From contig NZ_JAAITA010000002.1 in assembly GCF_013304445.1 (NCBI RefSeq), forward strand, positions 1 to 64,000: DNA of 64,000 nt, written 5' to 3'. The position numbers and the translations under genes are program-made. Under the pieces are notes generated by a model, which made no database searches, had not been told where the DNA came from, and was given only the letters and a program-made list of their open reading frames with translations. Source of the DNA: Blautia hansenii (GTDB taxonomy: Bacteria; Bacillota; Clostridia; Lachnospirales; Lachnospiraceae). This document shows positions 9,413 to 17,952 of the stretch, in pieces; the stretch's first letter is position 1; each line of letters begins with the position of its first letter.

Positions 9413-10042
9413 TTATGCTTCACGGATTTTTACAATTCCGTCTGTAATTTCTACCTTCTGGTTGGCAATCAGGTCAATCGCCTGCGGCATAATCTGCCAT
9501 TCCGCCTCTTCCATCACTCTCCTCTGCAGAGTTTCCGGTGTATCATCCTGCTGTACTTCTACTGCCTTCTGCAGAATAATGGGACCGGTATCCGTTCCCT
9601 CATCTACAAAATGCACGGTAGCGCCAGTCACCTTCGCTCCTCTTTGCAGCACACCCTCATGTACCTTCAAGCCATAGTACCCTGTTCCGCAAAAAGCAGG
9701 AATCAGAGATGGGTGAATATTGATAATTCTATTTGGATAGGCTTTTACCATCATTTCCGGAATTACCACCAGACAGCCGGCCAGCACAACCAAATCCACA
9801 TGATACGACTGTATAGTCTCCAGAAGTGCCCGATTGAAAAGTTCTCTGGATTCGTAGCGTTTCGGCGATACGCACTGCGCCGGAATCCCGTGTTTTTTGG
9901 CTCTCTCCAGAGCATAAGCATTTGCGTTGTTACTGATTACCACAGACACCTGTGTATTGGTAATCTTTCCGCTGTCTATGGCGTCTAAAATTGCTTGAAG
10001 ATTGGTTCCGCCGCCGGATACCAAAACCGCTATTTTCATCAT
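9413..10042 (-). CDS. purN: Phosphoribosylglycinamide formyltransferase
   Basis: PurN transfers a formyl group from 10-formyl-tetrahydrofolate to GAR, the third purine step. The 209-residue product starts MMKIAVLVSGGGTNLQAI, with the substrate loop, and contains the catalytic region IINIHPSLIPAF with the HPS motif and the DEGTDTGPI folate-site motif with its Asp. The frame extends 13 codons upstream, but AGAGAGG sits 9 nt before the ATG at 10042. It lies between purM and purD. The purM-purN gap holds a small GC-rich hairpin that may partly attenuate transcription. Confidence 0.95.
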   Translation of the reverse strand: MMKIAVLVSGGGTNLQAILDAIDSGKITNTQVSVVISNNANAYALERAKKHGIPAQCVSPKRYESRELFNRALLETIQSYHVDLVVLAGCLVVIPEMMVKAYPNRIINIHPSLIPAFCGTGYYGLKVHEGVLQRGAKVTGATVHFVDEGTDTGPIILQKAVEVQQDDTPETLQRRVMEEAEWQIMPQAIDLIANQKVEITDGIVKIREA

Positions 10043-10072
10043 TTTTGTCAGCCTCTCTCTTCGACAGGAAAA

Positions 10073-10092
10073 GGGCTGCACTGCGGCAACCC
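10073..10092 (-). terminator. Small hairpin between purM and purN
   Basis: On the minus strand GGGTTGC (10086-10092) pairs with GCAGCCC (10073-10079), including one G-T pair, followed by TTTTCC. Too weak to be a certain terminator; it may modulate purN-purD output or protect an RNA end. Confidence 0.35.
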
Positions 10093-10107
10093 TGACTCCC
10101 CTTATAC

Positions 10108-11133
10108 TTATACTAATTTTACGCCCTTTTCGCCTGCTTCGATTTTACCCACAACATATGGCGTATCTCCTGCTGCTTTGATGGCTTCCATAGTCTTATC
10201 CACATCTTTGGCATCTACAGCTACAATCATTCCAAGACCCATGTTAAAGGTATTGTACATCATAGTTTCTTCGATTTCGCCCACTTTTGCCATTAAGGTA
10301 AAGACAGGAGGAATCGGATAGCTGTCTTTTTCAATTACTGCGCACACACCGTCTTTTAACATTCTCGGTACGTTTTCATAGAAACCGCCGCCTGTGATAT
10401 GGCTGCAGGCTTTTACAGCAACCCCTGCTTCTTTTACGTTCTTTAAGGCTTTTACATAGATTCTGGTAGGCGCCAGAAGAGCTTCGCCCAGTGTTTTACC
10501 CAGTTCGTCATAGTAAGTATCCAGCGATTCCTTTGTCATCTCGAACACTTTACGAACCAGAGAAAAGCCATTGCTGTGTACCCCGGAAGAAGCCATACCG
10601 ATAAGCACGTCTCCATCCTTTAAGTTTTCACCGTTGATTAAGTCTCTGCGTTCTACCACACCTACTGCAAAACCAGCCAGGTCATATTCTTCTTCCGGCA
10701 TAAGCCCTGGATGTTCTGCGGTTTCGCCGCCGATTAAAGCCGCCTCAGACTGCAGACATCCCTCTGCCACACCTTTTACGATTTCTGCAATTTTTTCCGG
10801 ATAGTTTTTGCCGCATGCAATGTAATCCAGGAAAAACAGAGGTTCACCGCCTGCACAGGCAATATCGTTGACACACATAGCCACTGCGTCGATACCGATA
10901 GTGTCATGTTTGTCCATAAGGTAAGCTAATTTTACTTTTGTACCGCAGCCATCTGTACCGGACAGCAGCACCGGGTCTTCCATTTCTTTGATTTTCTTCA
11001 GGGAAAAAGCACCGGAAAATCCGCCTAAACCGCCAAGCACTTCCTCGCGCATGGTTTTCTTTACATGTTCTTTCATTAATTCCACTGACTTGTAACCAGC
11101 TTCAATATCTACGCCAGCTTTCTTGTAATCCAT
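10108..11133 (-). CDS. purM: Phosphoribosylformylglycinamidine cyclo-ligase (AIR synthetase)
   Basis: PurM closes the imidazole ring of AIR with ATP, the fifth purine step. The 341 residues fit the family length. The ATP-binding region LLSGTDGCGTKVKLA and the glycine-rich GGETAEHPG are clear, and the protein starts MDYKKAGVDIEAG as in homologues. GAGGAGG precedes the ATG. It is the second gene of the unit, 28 bp after purE. Confidence 0.95.
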   Translation of the reverse strand: MDYKKAGVDIEAGYKSVELMKEHVKKTMREEVLGGLGGFSGAFSLKKIKEMEDPVLLSGTDGCGTKVKLAYLMDKHDTIGIDAVAMCVNDIACAGGEPLFFLDYIACGKNYPEKIAEIVKGVAEGCLQSEAALIGGETAEHPGLMPEEEYDLAGFAVGVVERRDLINGENLKDGDVLIGMASSGVHSNGFSLVRKVFEMTKESLDTYYDELGKTLGEALLAPTRIYVKALKNVKEAGVAVKACSHITGGGFYENVPRMLKDGVCAVIEKDSYPIPPVFTLMAKVGEIEETMMYNTFNMGLGMIVAVDAKDVDKTMEAIKAAGDTPYVVGKIEAGEKGVKLV

Positions 11134-11161
11134 TTTTATCCTCCTCGCTTCTTTTCCGTGC

Positions 11162-11665
11162 TTATTTATAGTTTTTATATCCTACTTCCTGCAGTTTTGC
11201 ATCTTTTGCTACAACCTGGTCTTTTAACTCTTCTTTGTAGTCTTTCAATTTCTGAAGCAGTTCTGCGTCAGAAGTAGCTAAAATCTTGGCTGCCAGAATT
11301 GCCGCATTGGCTCCTCCGTTAATTGCTACCGTCGCAACCGGAATTCCGGAAGGCATCTGTACAATGGAATACAGAGAATCTCTTCCGCCCAGTGAGGTGG
11401 TATGCATCGGAATACCGATAACCGGCATTGGGAAAATTGCAGCGCACATACCCGGAAGGTGTGCGGCCATACCTGCTCCTGCGATGATAACTTTAAATCC
11501 TTTTTCTTCTGCGGATTTGGCATATTCAAAGAATACATCCGGTTCCCTGTGTGCAGAGATGATTGTCATCTCATACTCAATCCCGAATTTTTCCAGCATG
11601 TCTGCCGCTTTGCTCATAACAGGCATATCAGAGTCACTGCCCATAACAATTCCAACTTTTGCCAT
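11162..11665 (-). CDS. purE: N5-carboxyaminoimidazole ribonucleotide mutase
   Basis: PurE converts N5-CAIR to CAIR, step 6b of purine synthesis. The 167-residue protein shows the class I signature MGSDSDMPVM, the ISAHREPD active-site His loop, and the conserved GAGMAAHLPG. AAAGGAG lies ahead of the ATG. It is the first gene of purE-purM-purN-purD. purF, purC, purL, purH and purB are absent from this cluster, so the rest of the pathway must be elsewhere. Confidence 0.95.
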   Translation of the reverse strand: MAKVGIVMGSDSDMPVMSKAADMLEKFGIEYEMTIISAHREPDVFFEYAKSAEEKGFKVIIAGAGMAAHLPGMCAAIFPMPVIGIPMHTTSLGGRDSLYSIVQMPSGIPVATVAINGGANAAILAAKILATSDAELLQKLKDYKEELKDQVVAKDAKLQEVGYKNYK

Positions 11666-11713
11666 GATTATTCTCCTTTATCTCTATGATTTAGAATTTC
11701 TCCATACAGCACA

Positions 11714-11742
11714 ATTTTACATATTGTGACAGGTCTTGTCAA
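11714..11742 (-). promoter_or_regulatory. Promoter of purEMND
   Basis: On the minus strand TTGACA (11737-11742), 17 bp, TAAAAT (11714-11719). The -35 overlaps the last codons of the upstream aminopeptidase gene. The predicted leader is about 40 nt, too short for a purine (guanine) riboswitch, and none is visible. Confidence 0.8.
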
Positions 11743-13787
11743 GCAGGAAACGGCTCATTTAATGCTTCTGTTCCGGGAAGTACAAACCTGCCGTCCTCAA
11801 TAATGGAAACCCAGTCCCCATGCAGGGTCTGCACTCTTATACTGCCCAGCTCATCATAAGGTATAGTAATATCTGTATGACAGCCCAAATAAGCCTTGCT
11901 TATATCCTCTTTTCGCAGAATAGACACCTCGTTATCCCTGGCAATAATCTCTTTTCCGTCCGGATTGTAGACTGCTGTATCCTCGCTCCAACTATAGCAG
12001 GTATCCCCCACTGCAAAATGCGGCCCCATCTTTTCCGCAATGAGAATGGGAAGGAGATGGCCTATCTGATATTTCTGTGCCATGACATAAGCCGTAGTGT
12101 TGGTTCCTATGGCAAATTCCCCCAAAGGCAGGGTATCATGGTGATATAACAGATTTTCCTTTATAAAATTCTGGTTTTCCTCTTCAGAGGCAAAATTGCT
12201 GCAGCTGTAACCGGAAATTCTGCCATCCGAAAATTCCACTTTCAGATTTTTGTACTCCAGTCCGTTTAAGAACACCCTGGAAACCGCCAGCGTTCCGTTT
12301 GTACCTTTCAATACCGGGGAAGTAAAGACTTCTCCCACCGGAATGTTGACGTCTGCCACACAGTTTTCAAAGTTGGTCTGTTTTGCCGGATTTTCCAGAT
12401 GATGAAGTTTTACGGTCAAATCTGTGGCATTTTGGCCTTTTCCTTTAATCTGTACGGTCTCCCCTTTGTCTAAAGCGTCAATGATATTCTGCTGAATTCT
12501 GCGGTAAAGCTGATTATCCAGGGTATTGATTTTCACTGTCTCCCGGAAAATTTCTTCAAACTGCTCTCCGATTTCCATAACCGGATAGGCAATGATAGTA
12601 AAACTTCTTTCTTCCCCTTTAATATAGCGATTTACAATCTGTCCTGCTTCGTTGTCATAAGTGACCTGCAGCTTCTGCTGATGACTGGTAAGGGTGCAGG
12701 CCTCCTTTCTTTTTCCGGGAGCAAACGGTGTTTCTCCAAAGGTTTCCATGCAGGCCGGACCGCCGTGTACAGCCGCCAGACCTTTTACCTGTTCATAAGC
12801 CACCTGCAGCACTCTCAGCTTTCTCTGGACAAACTCATGGTCCAGATACAAGGCCGCATCGTCTTTGTGATCATATTCAAACTGTGGGTTTGGAATAGCG
12901 CCGTAATACCCGATTCTGTGGTGCTGCTTCTTGTTTACGCTATGAACTGCACTCCGGTAAATCACCGGTTTTAAATCCATGGCCTTAAACTGCTCAATAG
13001 CTGCCTTTACCATACGCTCAAATCCCAGTTGGAAACGTATATTCACCGTCTTTTTCTTTGTGATGTCTTTTCCTGTCAGCACAAATCCGGTGCGGTAGCC
13101 CTCTGTGAAAGTCCGTGCCATAGCCTGAATTTCCTCTTCAGAAAGAGTATTTAAAAATTTTGCCATACCTATTTCATTTTCCGTGATATATTCCCCAAAG
13201 CGATACAGATAACGGATATCCGTCAAATCACTGCTGCAGATAATATTGGCGGCAAAATCAAGAGCCGGGTCTACCCCTTCCTGCACTCTGCGGCCCACCA
13301 TTTCGTCACTGTAATCGCTGACATACCAGTAAATTGCCTCTTTTACATCTTTTGCAGAAACCTCTTCATCCTCAAAAAGATTGTATATCTGTACAAATAA
13401 TTCCATTGCCACCGTCATATCAAAAAGCCTGTCTTCGTAAGCAAAGACAATCAGTCCCCGGATTTCTGTATACAAAAAACTTAAAAGCTGCCCGAATTCT
13501 TCCCCAAGAGTCTCTGCCGCCCATGTTGGATTTCCATAAGAATGTCCATAGTTTTGAGGCAGAATATCTTCATACAGCTTCTGATTATTGGCCTCCAGTT
13601 CCGGAAGTTCTGCGCCTTCCAGCCAGCCCTGCTGCAGTTTTTTGTGCAAATCCGCCACCTGCATAATAAAGGCTGCCGTTGTTTTAAAATAAGTCCCATA
13701 AGGTTCTTTTACGACTTCTTCTCCGCTGATTTCCCGGATTCTTTCTTTCATAAGAGAAAAACGTTCCATCATCCATGCATCACTCAT
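11739..13787 (-). CDS. M29-family aminopeptidase with long N-terminal extension
   Basis: The C-terminal part (about 320-682) resembles thermophilic M29 metallo-aminopeptidases (AmpS/PepS/aminopeptidase T): VPVGEVFTSP-like strand at NIPVGEVFTSPV, LPLGEFAIGTN, EKMGPHFAVGD and a HTDI segment supply the expected Glu/His/Asp metal ligands. Typical members have about 370-410 residues; this one has 682. The first 300 or so residues look helical and match nothing I can name. It probably trims N-terminal residues from peptides in the cytosol. It overlaps the upstream HD gene by 8 nt (translational coupling), and the purE promoter begins inside its 3' end. Confidence 0.82.
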   Translation of the reverse strand: MSDAWMMERFSLMKERIREISGEEVVKEPYGTYFKTTAAFIMQVADLHKKLQQGWLEGAELPELEANNQKLYEDILPQNYGHSYGNPTWAAETLGEEFGQLLSFLYTEIRGLIVFAYEDRLFDMTVAMELFVQIYNLFEDEEVSAKDVKEAIYWYVSDYSDEMVGRRVQEGVDPALDFAANIICSSDLTDIRYLYRFGEYITENEIGMAKFLNTLSEEEIQAMARTFTEGYRTGFVLTGKDITKKKTVNIRFQLGFERMVKAAIEQFKAMDLKPVIYRSAVHSVNKKQHHRIGYYGAIPNPQFEYDHKDDAALYLDHEFVQRKLRVLQVAYEQVKGLAAVHGGPACMETFGETPFAPGKRKEACTLTSHQQKLQVTYDNEAGQIVNRYIKGEERSFTIIAYPVMEIGEQFEEIFRETVKINTLDNQLYRRIQQNIIDALDKGETVQIKGKGQNATDLTVKLHHLENPAKQTNFENCVADVNIPVGEVFTSPVLKGTNGTLAVSRVFLNGLEYKNLKVEFSDGRISGYSCSNFASEEENQNFIKENLLYHHDTLPLGEFAIGTNTTAYVMAQKYQIGHLLPILIAEKMGPHFAVGDTCYSWSEDTAVYNPDGKEIIARDNEVSILRKEDISKAYLGCHTDITIPYDELGSIRVQTLHGDWVSIIEDGRFVLPGTEALNEPFPA

Positions 13788-14370
13788 TTTTCAAATTTCC
13801 TTTCTCCACATTTTTATCTAAAATATCCTCTACATAAGCTTTCATTGTCCGGGAGCTTTCCCCCACACGGCTGTTCCGCTTTTCCACCTGTGAACGGCGG
13901 ATACCTCTTTCCCTCCAGGATTTTCCGCCTGTGGCATGATTCAGTATCAAAGGCTGCACATTGTCGCACACATGGGCAAACTTTGCCTCCGGTGTCTCGT
14001 AAGCATCAAATTCTTCCCACAGCGCACGAAATTTTCCCCCCTGGTCTTTGGGCAGCATGGCAAATATCCGGTCTGCAGCCTTTTCTTCCCGTATTCTCTG
14101 GGTCTGCTTTCCCGCCTCATCGTAGGCATATGTATCTCCTGCGTCAATTTCCACCAAATCATGAATCAGTACCATAGTAATGACCTTCAGCAAATCCACT
14201 TCTTCGTCCGCATGTTCAGACAGAAGCACAGCCATCAGGGCCAAGTGCCAAGAATGTTCCGCATCGTTTTCCCTGCGTGTTCCGTCAGACAAATACGTCT
14301 GTCGGTTGATAAATTTCAGCTTATCCACTTCCAGCAAAAAATCCATCTGCTTTTTCAACCGCTCTTCCAT
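13780..14370 (-). CDS. HD-domain hydrolase (YfbR/HDDC2-like)
   Basis: A 196-residue protein with the HD metal-binding pattern: H in ENDAEHSWHLA, HD in VLIHDLVEIDAGD, and a later Asp near VCDNVQP. This arrangement is typical of small HD phosphohydrolases such as 5'-deoxynucleotidases. The predicted role is hydrolysis of a nucleotide or related phosphate ester; the exact substrate is unknown. Its last codons overlap the start of the M29 aminopeptidase by 8 nt, so the two are translated together. It follows a small membrane protein on the same strand. Confidence 0.85.
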   Translation of the reverse strand: MEERLKKQMDFLLEVDKLKFINRQTYLSDGTRRENDAEHSWHLALMAVLLSEHADEEVDLLKVITMVLIHDLVEIDAGDTYAYDEAGKQTQRIREEKAADRIFAMLPKDQGGKFRALWEEFDAYETPEAKFAHVCDNVQPLILNHATGGKSWRERGIRRSQVEKRNSRVGESSRTMKAYVEDILDKNVEKGNLKNE

Positions 14371-14394
14371 ATGTTTTTCCTCCTTCTCTGTGTT

Positions 14395-14715
14395 TTATGC
14401 AAGTCCCAGCAGAAACAGCCCCAGCCAGATAACCATAAGCACGCCGTTTCCTGCTGCTCCAATTTTGCAGAAAAGCTGGTCTCTGTTTTTCTCCGAAAAA
14501 CTTTTCAGTCCCAGAATAAATCCGTAAATGGAAAGCCCTATGGCAATCAGTCCCATAGCCCCCAGATACAGACCGCCTTTCCCGTGAAATGCAAGGGAAC
14601 AGATGGCTGCAATACAGAAAATCCCCAGAGAGATTCCGGCAAATACAGAAGACGTAACTCCTTTCTCGGAATGTTTTTTCTTTGCAAAATCATATTTATA
14701 TCGTTTTTTCGCCAT
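14395..14715 (-). CDS. Small membrane protein (DUF6142-like)
   Basis: A 106-residue protein with a basic N-terminus (MAKKRYKYDFAKKKHSEKG) and three predicted membrane helices. It resembles a family of uncharacterised Lachnospiraceae membrane proteins that I would place with DUF6142. The ATG at 14715 overlaps the stop codon of the VanZ gene (TAATG) and has AAGGAGAG upstream; an earlier in-frame ATG lacks a ribosome site. Function unknown; the coupling with VanZ suggests a shared cell-envelope context. Confidence 0.7.
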   Translation of the reverse strand: MAKKRYKYDFAKKKHSEKGVTSSVFAGISLGIFCIAAICSLAFHGKGGLYLGAMGLIAIGLSIYGFILGLKSFSEKNRDQLFCKIGAAGNGVLMVIWLGLFLLGLA

Positions 14716-15188
14716 TATCCTGCTCTCCTTTTCCAATTTCTATATAGTAAATGGCTGACAGCAAAAAGCAGATAACCGATTGCTGCCCCCAGTGTATTCA
14801 TCACCAAATCATCCACATCAAAGCACCCCAGCTTTGTAACCAGCTGAACGGTTTCTACGCAAAGACTTAATGTAAATCCAGAGAAAGTAATAAAGAAAAA
14901 TCCTCTTGCTTCTCGGCTGATAATGGGAAGAATCAGTCCAAAGGGAATAAATCCCACCACATTGCCCAATAAATTAGCCATAACCGCCAGTGCGCCCAAC
15001 TGCTTCCGGTATATCCAGAATCTTTTAATTTCCTGGAACAGCACAAGATTATAATGATACTCCCTTTCTGCAAAAGCCAGCTGTCCAAACCTTTCTGCAA
15101 AAAAGAGGAAGTATATCAGTGCAAGAATATATATTACAAACAAAGCCGCCCCCGCGGCTTTTATTTTCTTCTTTACCCTTTTATTCAA
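14715..15188 (-). CDS. VanZ family protein
   Basis: A 157-residue membrane protein with four predicted helices. The family signatures NLLGNVVGFIPFG and the acidic/Asn motif ETVQL...FDVDDLVMNTLGA are present. VanZ homologues occur widely in Firmicutes; the founding member raises teicoplanin resistance, but most chromosomal ones have no known role. Its stop codon overlaps the start of the next gene by one base. This is not evidence of a vancomycin resistance cluster, because no vanH/A/X genes are near. Confidence 0.88.
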   Translation of the reverse strand: MNKRVKKKIKAAGAALFVIYILALIYFLFFAERFGQLAFAEREYHYNLVLFQEIKRFWIYRKQLGALAVMANLLGNVVGFIPFGLILPIISREARGFFFITFSGFTLSLCVETVQLVTKLGCFDVDDLVMNTLGAAIGYLLFAVSHLLYRNWKRRAG

Positions 15189-15276
15189 TTTTTCAACCTC
15201 TTATCACAACTTGCTAAATAAATAATAAGAAGGCTGAAGTATTTCATTTCCATACAACAGCCCCTTATCCTGTCCA

Positions 15277-15429
15277 TTAAAATGTAATCTCAGATTTCCT
15301 TTTCAGAAGTCTGGCTCCGGTTACCAGCATGACAACACCTGTGGCAATCCCGGTTACCAATACAACAATCCCAGCTGCAATACTGCCTGCTGCACAGCGG
15401 GACATGGTTTTATAAATTTTTTCGTTCAT
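15277..15429 (-). CDS. Small 50-residue membrane protein
   Basis: A short ORF on the minus strand. The start codon complement is at 15427-15429, with GAAGGAAGG 7 nt upstream. The product begins MNEKIYKTMSRCAAG, continues with one long hydrophobic helix (about residues 12-42, with two VTG repeats), and ends in the basic tail ARLLKRKSEITF. This is the layout of a single-pass membrane protein. It lies 20 bp after pyrE on the same strand, so it may be the last gene of the pyr unit. I do not recognise it; the clear ribosome site and membrane profile argue that it is real. Confidence 0.62.
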   Translation of the reverse strand: MNEKIYKTMSRCAAGSIAAGIVVLVTGIATGVVMLVTGARLLKRKSEITF

Positions 15430-15449
15430 CAGGAATCCTTCCTTCTTTT

Positions 15450-16130
15450 TTATTTGGCGCCGTACTGTTCATAGTATGCGTCAATGGCTTTCTTAATTTC
15501 ATGGTCAATGACGACTCTGCCGCCACATTCTTTGTTGTACAAATGCTCAACCACTTCTTCCATAGTAACAATGGCATTGGTATCAAATCCGTAAGTATCC
15601 TTTACTTCCTCAAGCGCACTCTTTTCGCCGCCTTTTCCCACTTCCATACGGTTTAGGGAAACCATCAGACCTACGATTTCCACATCGGCTGCACCTCTTA
15701 CCTTTGGAACAGTTTCTTCCATGGATTTCCCGGAGGTTGTCACATCCTCAATCATAACGACTCTGTCGCCGTCCTGCAGCTTTCTTCCCAGGAAACTTCC
15801 CTTGTCTGCACCATGGTCTTTTTCTTCCTTACGGTCTGAACAGTAACGGACTTCTTTTCCGTATAATTCGCTGTAGGCAATGGCCGTTACCACGCTGATA
15901 GGAATTCCCTTGTATGCCGGTCCAAAAAGCACATCAAAATCATCGCCATATTTGTCGTGAATAGCTTTTGCGTAATACTCACCCAGCTTTTTCAGCTGAG
16001 AACCGGTAACATAAGCCCCTGCATTCATAAAGAAAGGTGACTTTCTGCCGCTTTTCAAAGTAAATTCTCCAAATTTCAAAACATTACTTTCTACCATAAA
16101 ATCAATAAATTCTGCTTTATATGCTTCCAT
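15450..16130 (-). CDS. pyrE: Orotate phosphoribosyltransferase
   Basis: PyrE makes orotidine 5'-phosphate from orotate and PRPP. The 226-residue protein carries FMNAGAYVTG, the FGPAYKGIPI loop, and an intact PRPP-binding motif VVMIEDVTTSGKS with its two acidic residues. The frame is open 22 codons upstream, but GGAGG lies about 10 nt before the ATG at 16130. It is downstream of pyrD but separated by 128 bp that contain a hairpin, so expression may be partly independent. Confidence 0.95.
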   Translation of the reverse strand: MEAYKAEFIDFMVESNVLKFGEFTLKSGRKSPFFMNAGAYVTGSQLKKLGEYYAKAIHDKYGDDFDVLFGPAYKGIPISVVTAIAYSELYGKEVRYCSDRKEEKDHGADKGSFLGRKLQDGDRVVMIEDVTTSGKSMEETVPKVRGAADVEIVGLMVSLNRMEVGKGGEKSALEEVKDTYGFDTNAIVTMEEVVEHLYNKECGGRVVIDHEIKKAIDAYYEQYGAK

Positions 16131-16217
16131 TTTTCTTAAACCTCCGTATTTGCAGGCCTTTTGTGCCTGCTCATCAAATCTCTTCAATTTTATCACAGTT
16201 CTTCACAGAAAACAACC

Positions 16218-16251
16218 AGGGCAGAACCCCTCTCCTCTGGTATTCTGCCCT
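16218..16251 (-). terminator. Hairpin between pyrD and pyrE
   Basis: On the minus strand AGGGCAGAA (243-251 of the 16-kb block) pairs with TTCTGCCCT (218-226), a perfect 9-bp stem with a 16-nt loop followed by GGTTGTTTTC. It could end or attenuate the pyrC-F-K-D transcript before pyrE. The T tract is interrupted. Confidence 0.55.
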
Positions 16252-16258
16252 ATCTTTC

Positions 16259-17161
16259 CTATTTCACAATTCCAATCAATTCCCGAATGTCTTCCACGCC
16301 ATTCTCTTTCATATATCGCTCCAGTCCTTCGATAATCTCCACTGTAGCATAAGGGTTGGTGAAGTTGGCGGTTCCCACAGATACTGCTGTAGCACCTGCC
16401 ATAATAAACTCCAGCGCATCTTCTGCGTTCTGAATACCGCCCATGCCGATGATAGGAATTTTTACCGCCTGGGCCACCTGATAAACCATACGCACAGCAA
16501 TGGGTTTTACACAAGGACCGGACACGCCTCCTGTTTTATTGGCCAGCGCAAATGTTCTCCGTTTCACATCAATTTTCATCCCCGTCAGAGTATTAATCAG
16601 AGAAACCCCATCTGCACCGCCGGCTTCTGCTGCTCTTGCAATCTCCGCAATATCTGTTACATTGGGAGTCAGCTTCATAATCACCGGCTGCTTTGCGATT
16701 TTCTTAATCTGCGCAGTCAGTTCTTCTACATGCCTGGGATCCTGCCCAAAAGCCAGAAAGTTGGCATTGACATTTGGACAGGAAATATTAATTTCCATCA
16801 TGTCAATAGGTTCCTCTGCCAGGCGCTCTACCACTGCCAGATATTCTTCCGGCGCATGTCCGCATACATTCACAATGACTTTTGTATCAAACTGCTGCAA
16901 ATAGGGAATATCTCTTTCACAGAACACATCAATGCCCGGGTTCTGCAGTCCGATAGCATTCATCATACCGCTGTGAATCTCCGCAATACGCGGTGTATCA
17001 TTTCCGGACCAGGGAACATGAGCGACTCCCTTTGTCACCACTGCCCCCAGTTTATTCAAATCCACAAACTCACTGTACTCTGCACCTGAACCAAAAGTTC
17101 CCGAAGCTGTCATAACAGGATTTTTCAGTTCCACTCCCGCAAGATTTACTTTCATATTCAT
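16259..17161 (-). CDS. pyrD: Dihydroorotate dehydrogenase, catalytic subunit (class 1B)
   Basis: The PyrDB subunit (300 residues) oxidises dihydroorotate to orotate with FMN and passes electrons through PyrK to NAD+. The start region NLAGVELKNPVMTASGTFGSG, the catalytic-Cys segment NISCPNVN, and the C-terminal phosphate/FMN loops (GMGGI, GATAVSVGTA) are all visible. The ATG overlaps the pyrK stop codon by one base (TAATG), with GGAGG 10 nt upstream. The pairing with PyrK marks the NAD-dependent 1B type common in anaerobic Firmicutes. Confidence 0.95.
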   Translation of the reverse strand: MNMKVNLAGVELKNPVMTASGTFGSGAEYSEFVDLNKLGAVVTKGVAHVPWSGNDTPRIAEIHSGMMNAIGLQNPGIDVFCERDIPYLQQFDTKVIVNVCGHAPEEYLAVVERLAEEPIDMMEINISCPNVNANFLAFGQDPRHVEELTAQIKKIAKQPVIMKLTPNVTDIAEIARAAEAGGADGVSLINTLTGMKIDVKRRTFALANKTGGVSGPCVKPIAVRMVYQVAQAVKIPIIGMGGIQNAEDALEFIMAGATAVSVGTANFTNPYATVEIIEGLERYMKENGVEDIRELIGIVK

Positions 17162-17937
17162 TACAGTTCCACCTCCGTGCTCAAAAATACAGGACCATCC
17201 TTACATATCCGCTTATTGTGCACATGGGAATGGCTGTCTTTTTCTTTGGATTTACACACACAGGCCAGACAGGCCCCAATGCCGCAGGCCATTTTCTCTT
17301 CCATGGAAATATAGCAGAGTATGCTGTTTTCCTCTGCATAATTCTTAATGGCTCTTAACATCGGAGTTGGTCCACAGGCAAAAATCACCTCTGCCTCCAG
17401 AGCATTCTCCCGGATAGCATCCATCACATTTCCCTTTGTTCCCACACTTCCATCCTCTGTAGCCACTACGAGACTGCTGTTTTCAGACAACTCCTCTTTC
17501 AGGAAAATTTCACTGTTTCTGTAACCGGCAATCACGGTCACGTCTGCATCTGCTTCTTTAGCTGTCTGAACCATTGGCGGAACACCGATACCGCCGCCCA
17601 TAAGAAACACCTTTTTCCCTTTTACGACCTCCATAGGAAATCCATTTCCCAAAGGACCCATAACATCCAGGTCTTCTCCTGCTTTCATACGGGAAAATTC
17701 ATCGGTGCCCTTTCCTGCAACTCTGTATACAATGCGCAGTGCGCCCTTCTCTCTGTCAATCTCACAAATACTGATAGGTCTTGGCAAAATTCTGGAATTG
17801 TCCCTGCAATACACGGAAATAAACTGTCCCGGCTTCGCTTCTTTTACAATTTCCGCCGCTTCTATCCACATACTGTAAATCTCTGTGGCAATTTTTTCCT
17901 GGCTGAGAATTCTGCCCGTCATCTTTACTTTTGCCAT
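17161..17937 (-). CDS. pyrK: Dihydroorotate dehydrogenase electron transfer subunit
   Basis: PyrK (258 residues) binds FAD and a [2Fe-2S] cluster and links PyrD to NAD+. The N-terminal FAD-binding domain has RPISICEID; the NAD-binding domain starts at the glycine-rich MGGGIGVPP. The C-terminal cluster ligands are CGIGACLACVC plus a Cys near residue 245 (RICKDGPVF). AAGGAG precedes the ATG. It overlaps pyrD by one base, as expected for subunits made in equal amounts. Confidence 0.95.
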   Translation of the reverse strand: MAKVKMTGRILSQEKIATEIYSMWIEAAEIVKEAKPGQFISVYCRDNSRILPRPISICEIDREKGALRIVYRVAGKGTDEFSRMKAGEDLDVMGPLGNGFPMEVVKGKKVFLMGGGIGVPPMVQTAKEADADVTVIAGYRNSEIFLKEELSENSSLVVATEDGSVGTKGNVMDAIRENALEAEVIFACGPTPMLRAIKNYAEENSILCYISMEEKMACGIGACLACVCKSKEKDSHSHVHNKRICKDGPVFLSTEVEL

Positions 17938-17952
17938 AATTCCGCTTTCTCC

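Noticed and set aside
11162-11738. Guanine riboswitch before purE
   Set aside because: The leader from the predicted start to purE is only about 40 nt.
14715-15188. Vancomycin resistance cluster suggested by vanZ
   Set aside because: No vanH, vanA/B, vanX, vanR or vanS nearby; VanZ-family proteins are common without resistance.
16121-17089. Long plus-strand open frame antisense to pyrD
   Set aside because: Mirror frame of pyrD; composition is not protein-like and there is no promoter or ribosome site.
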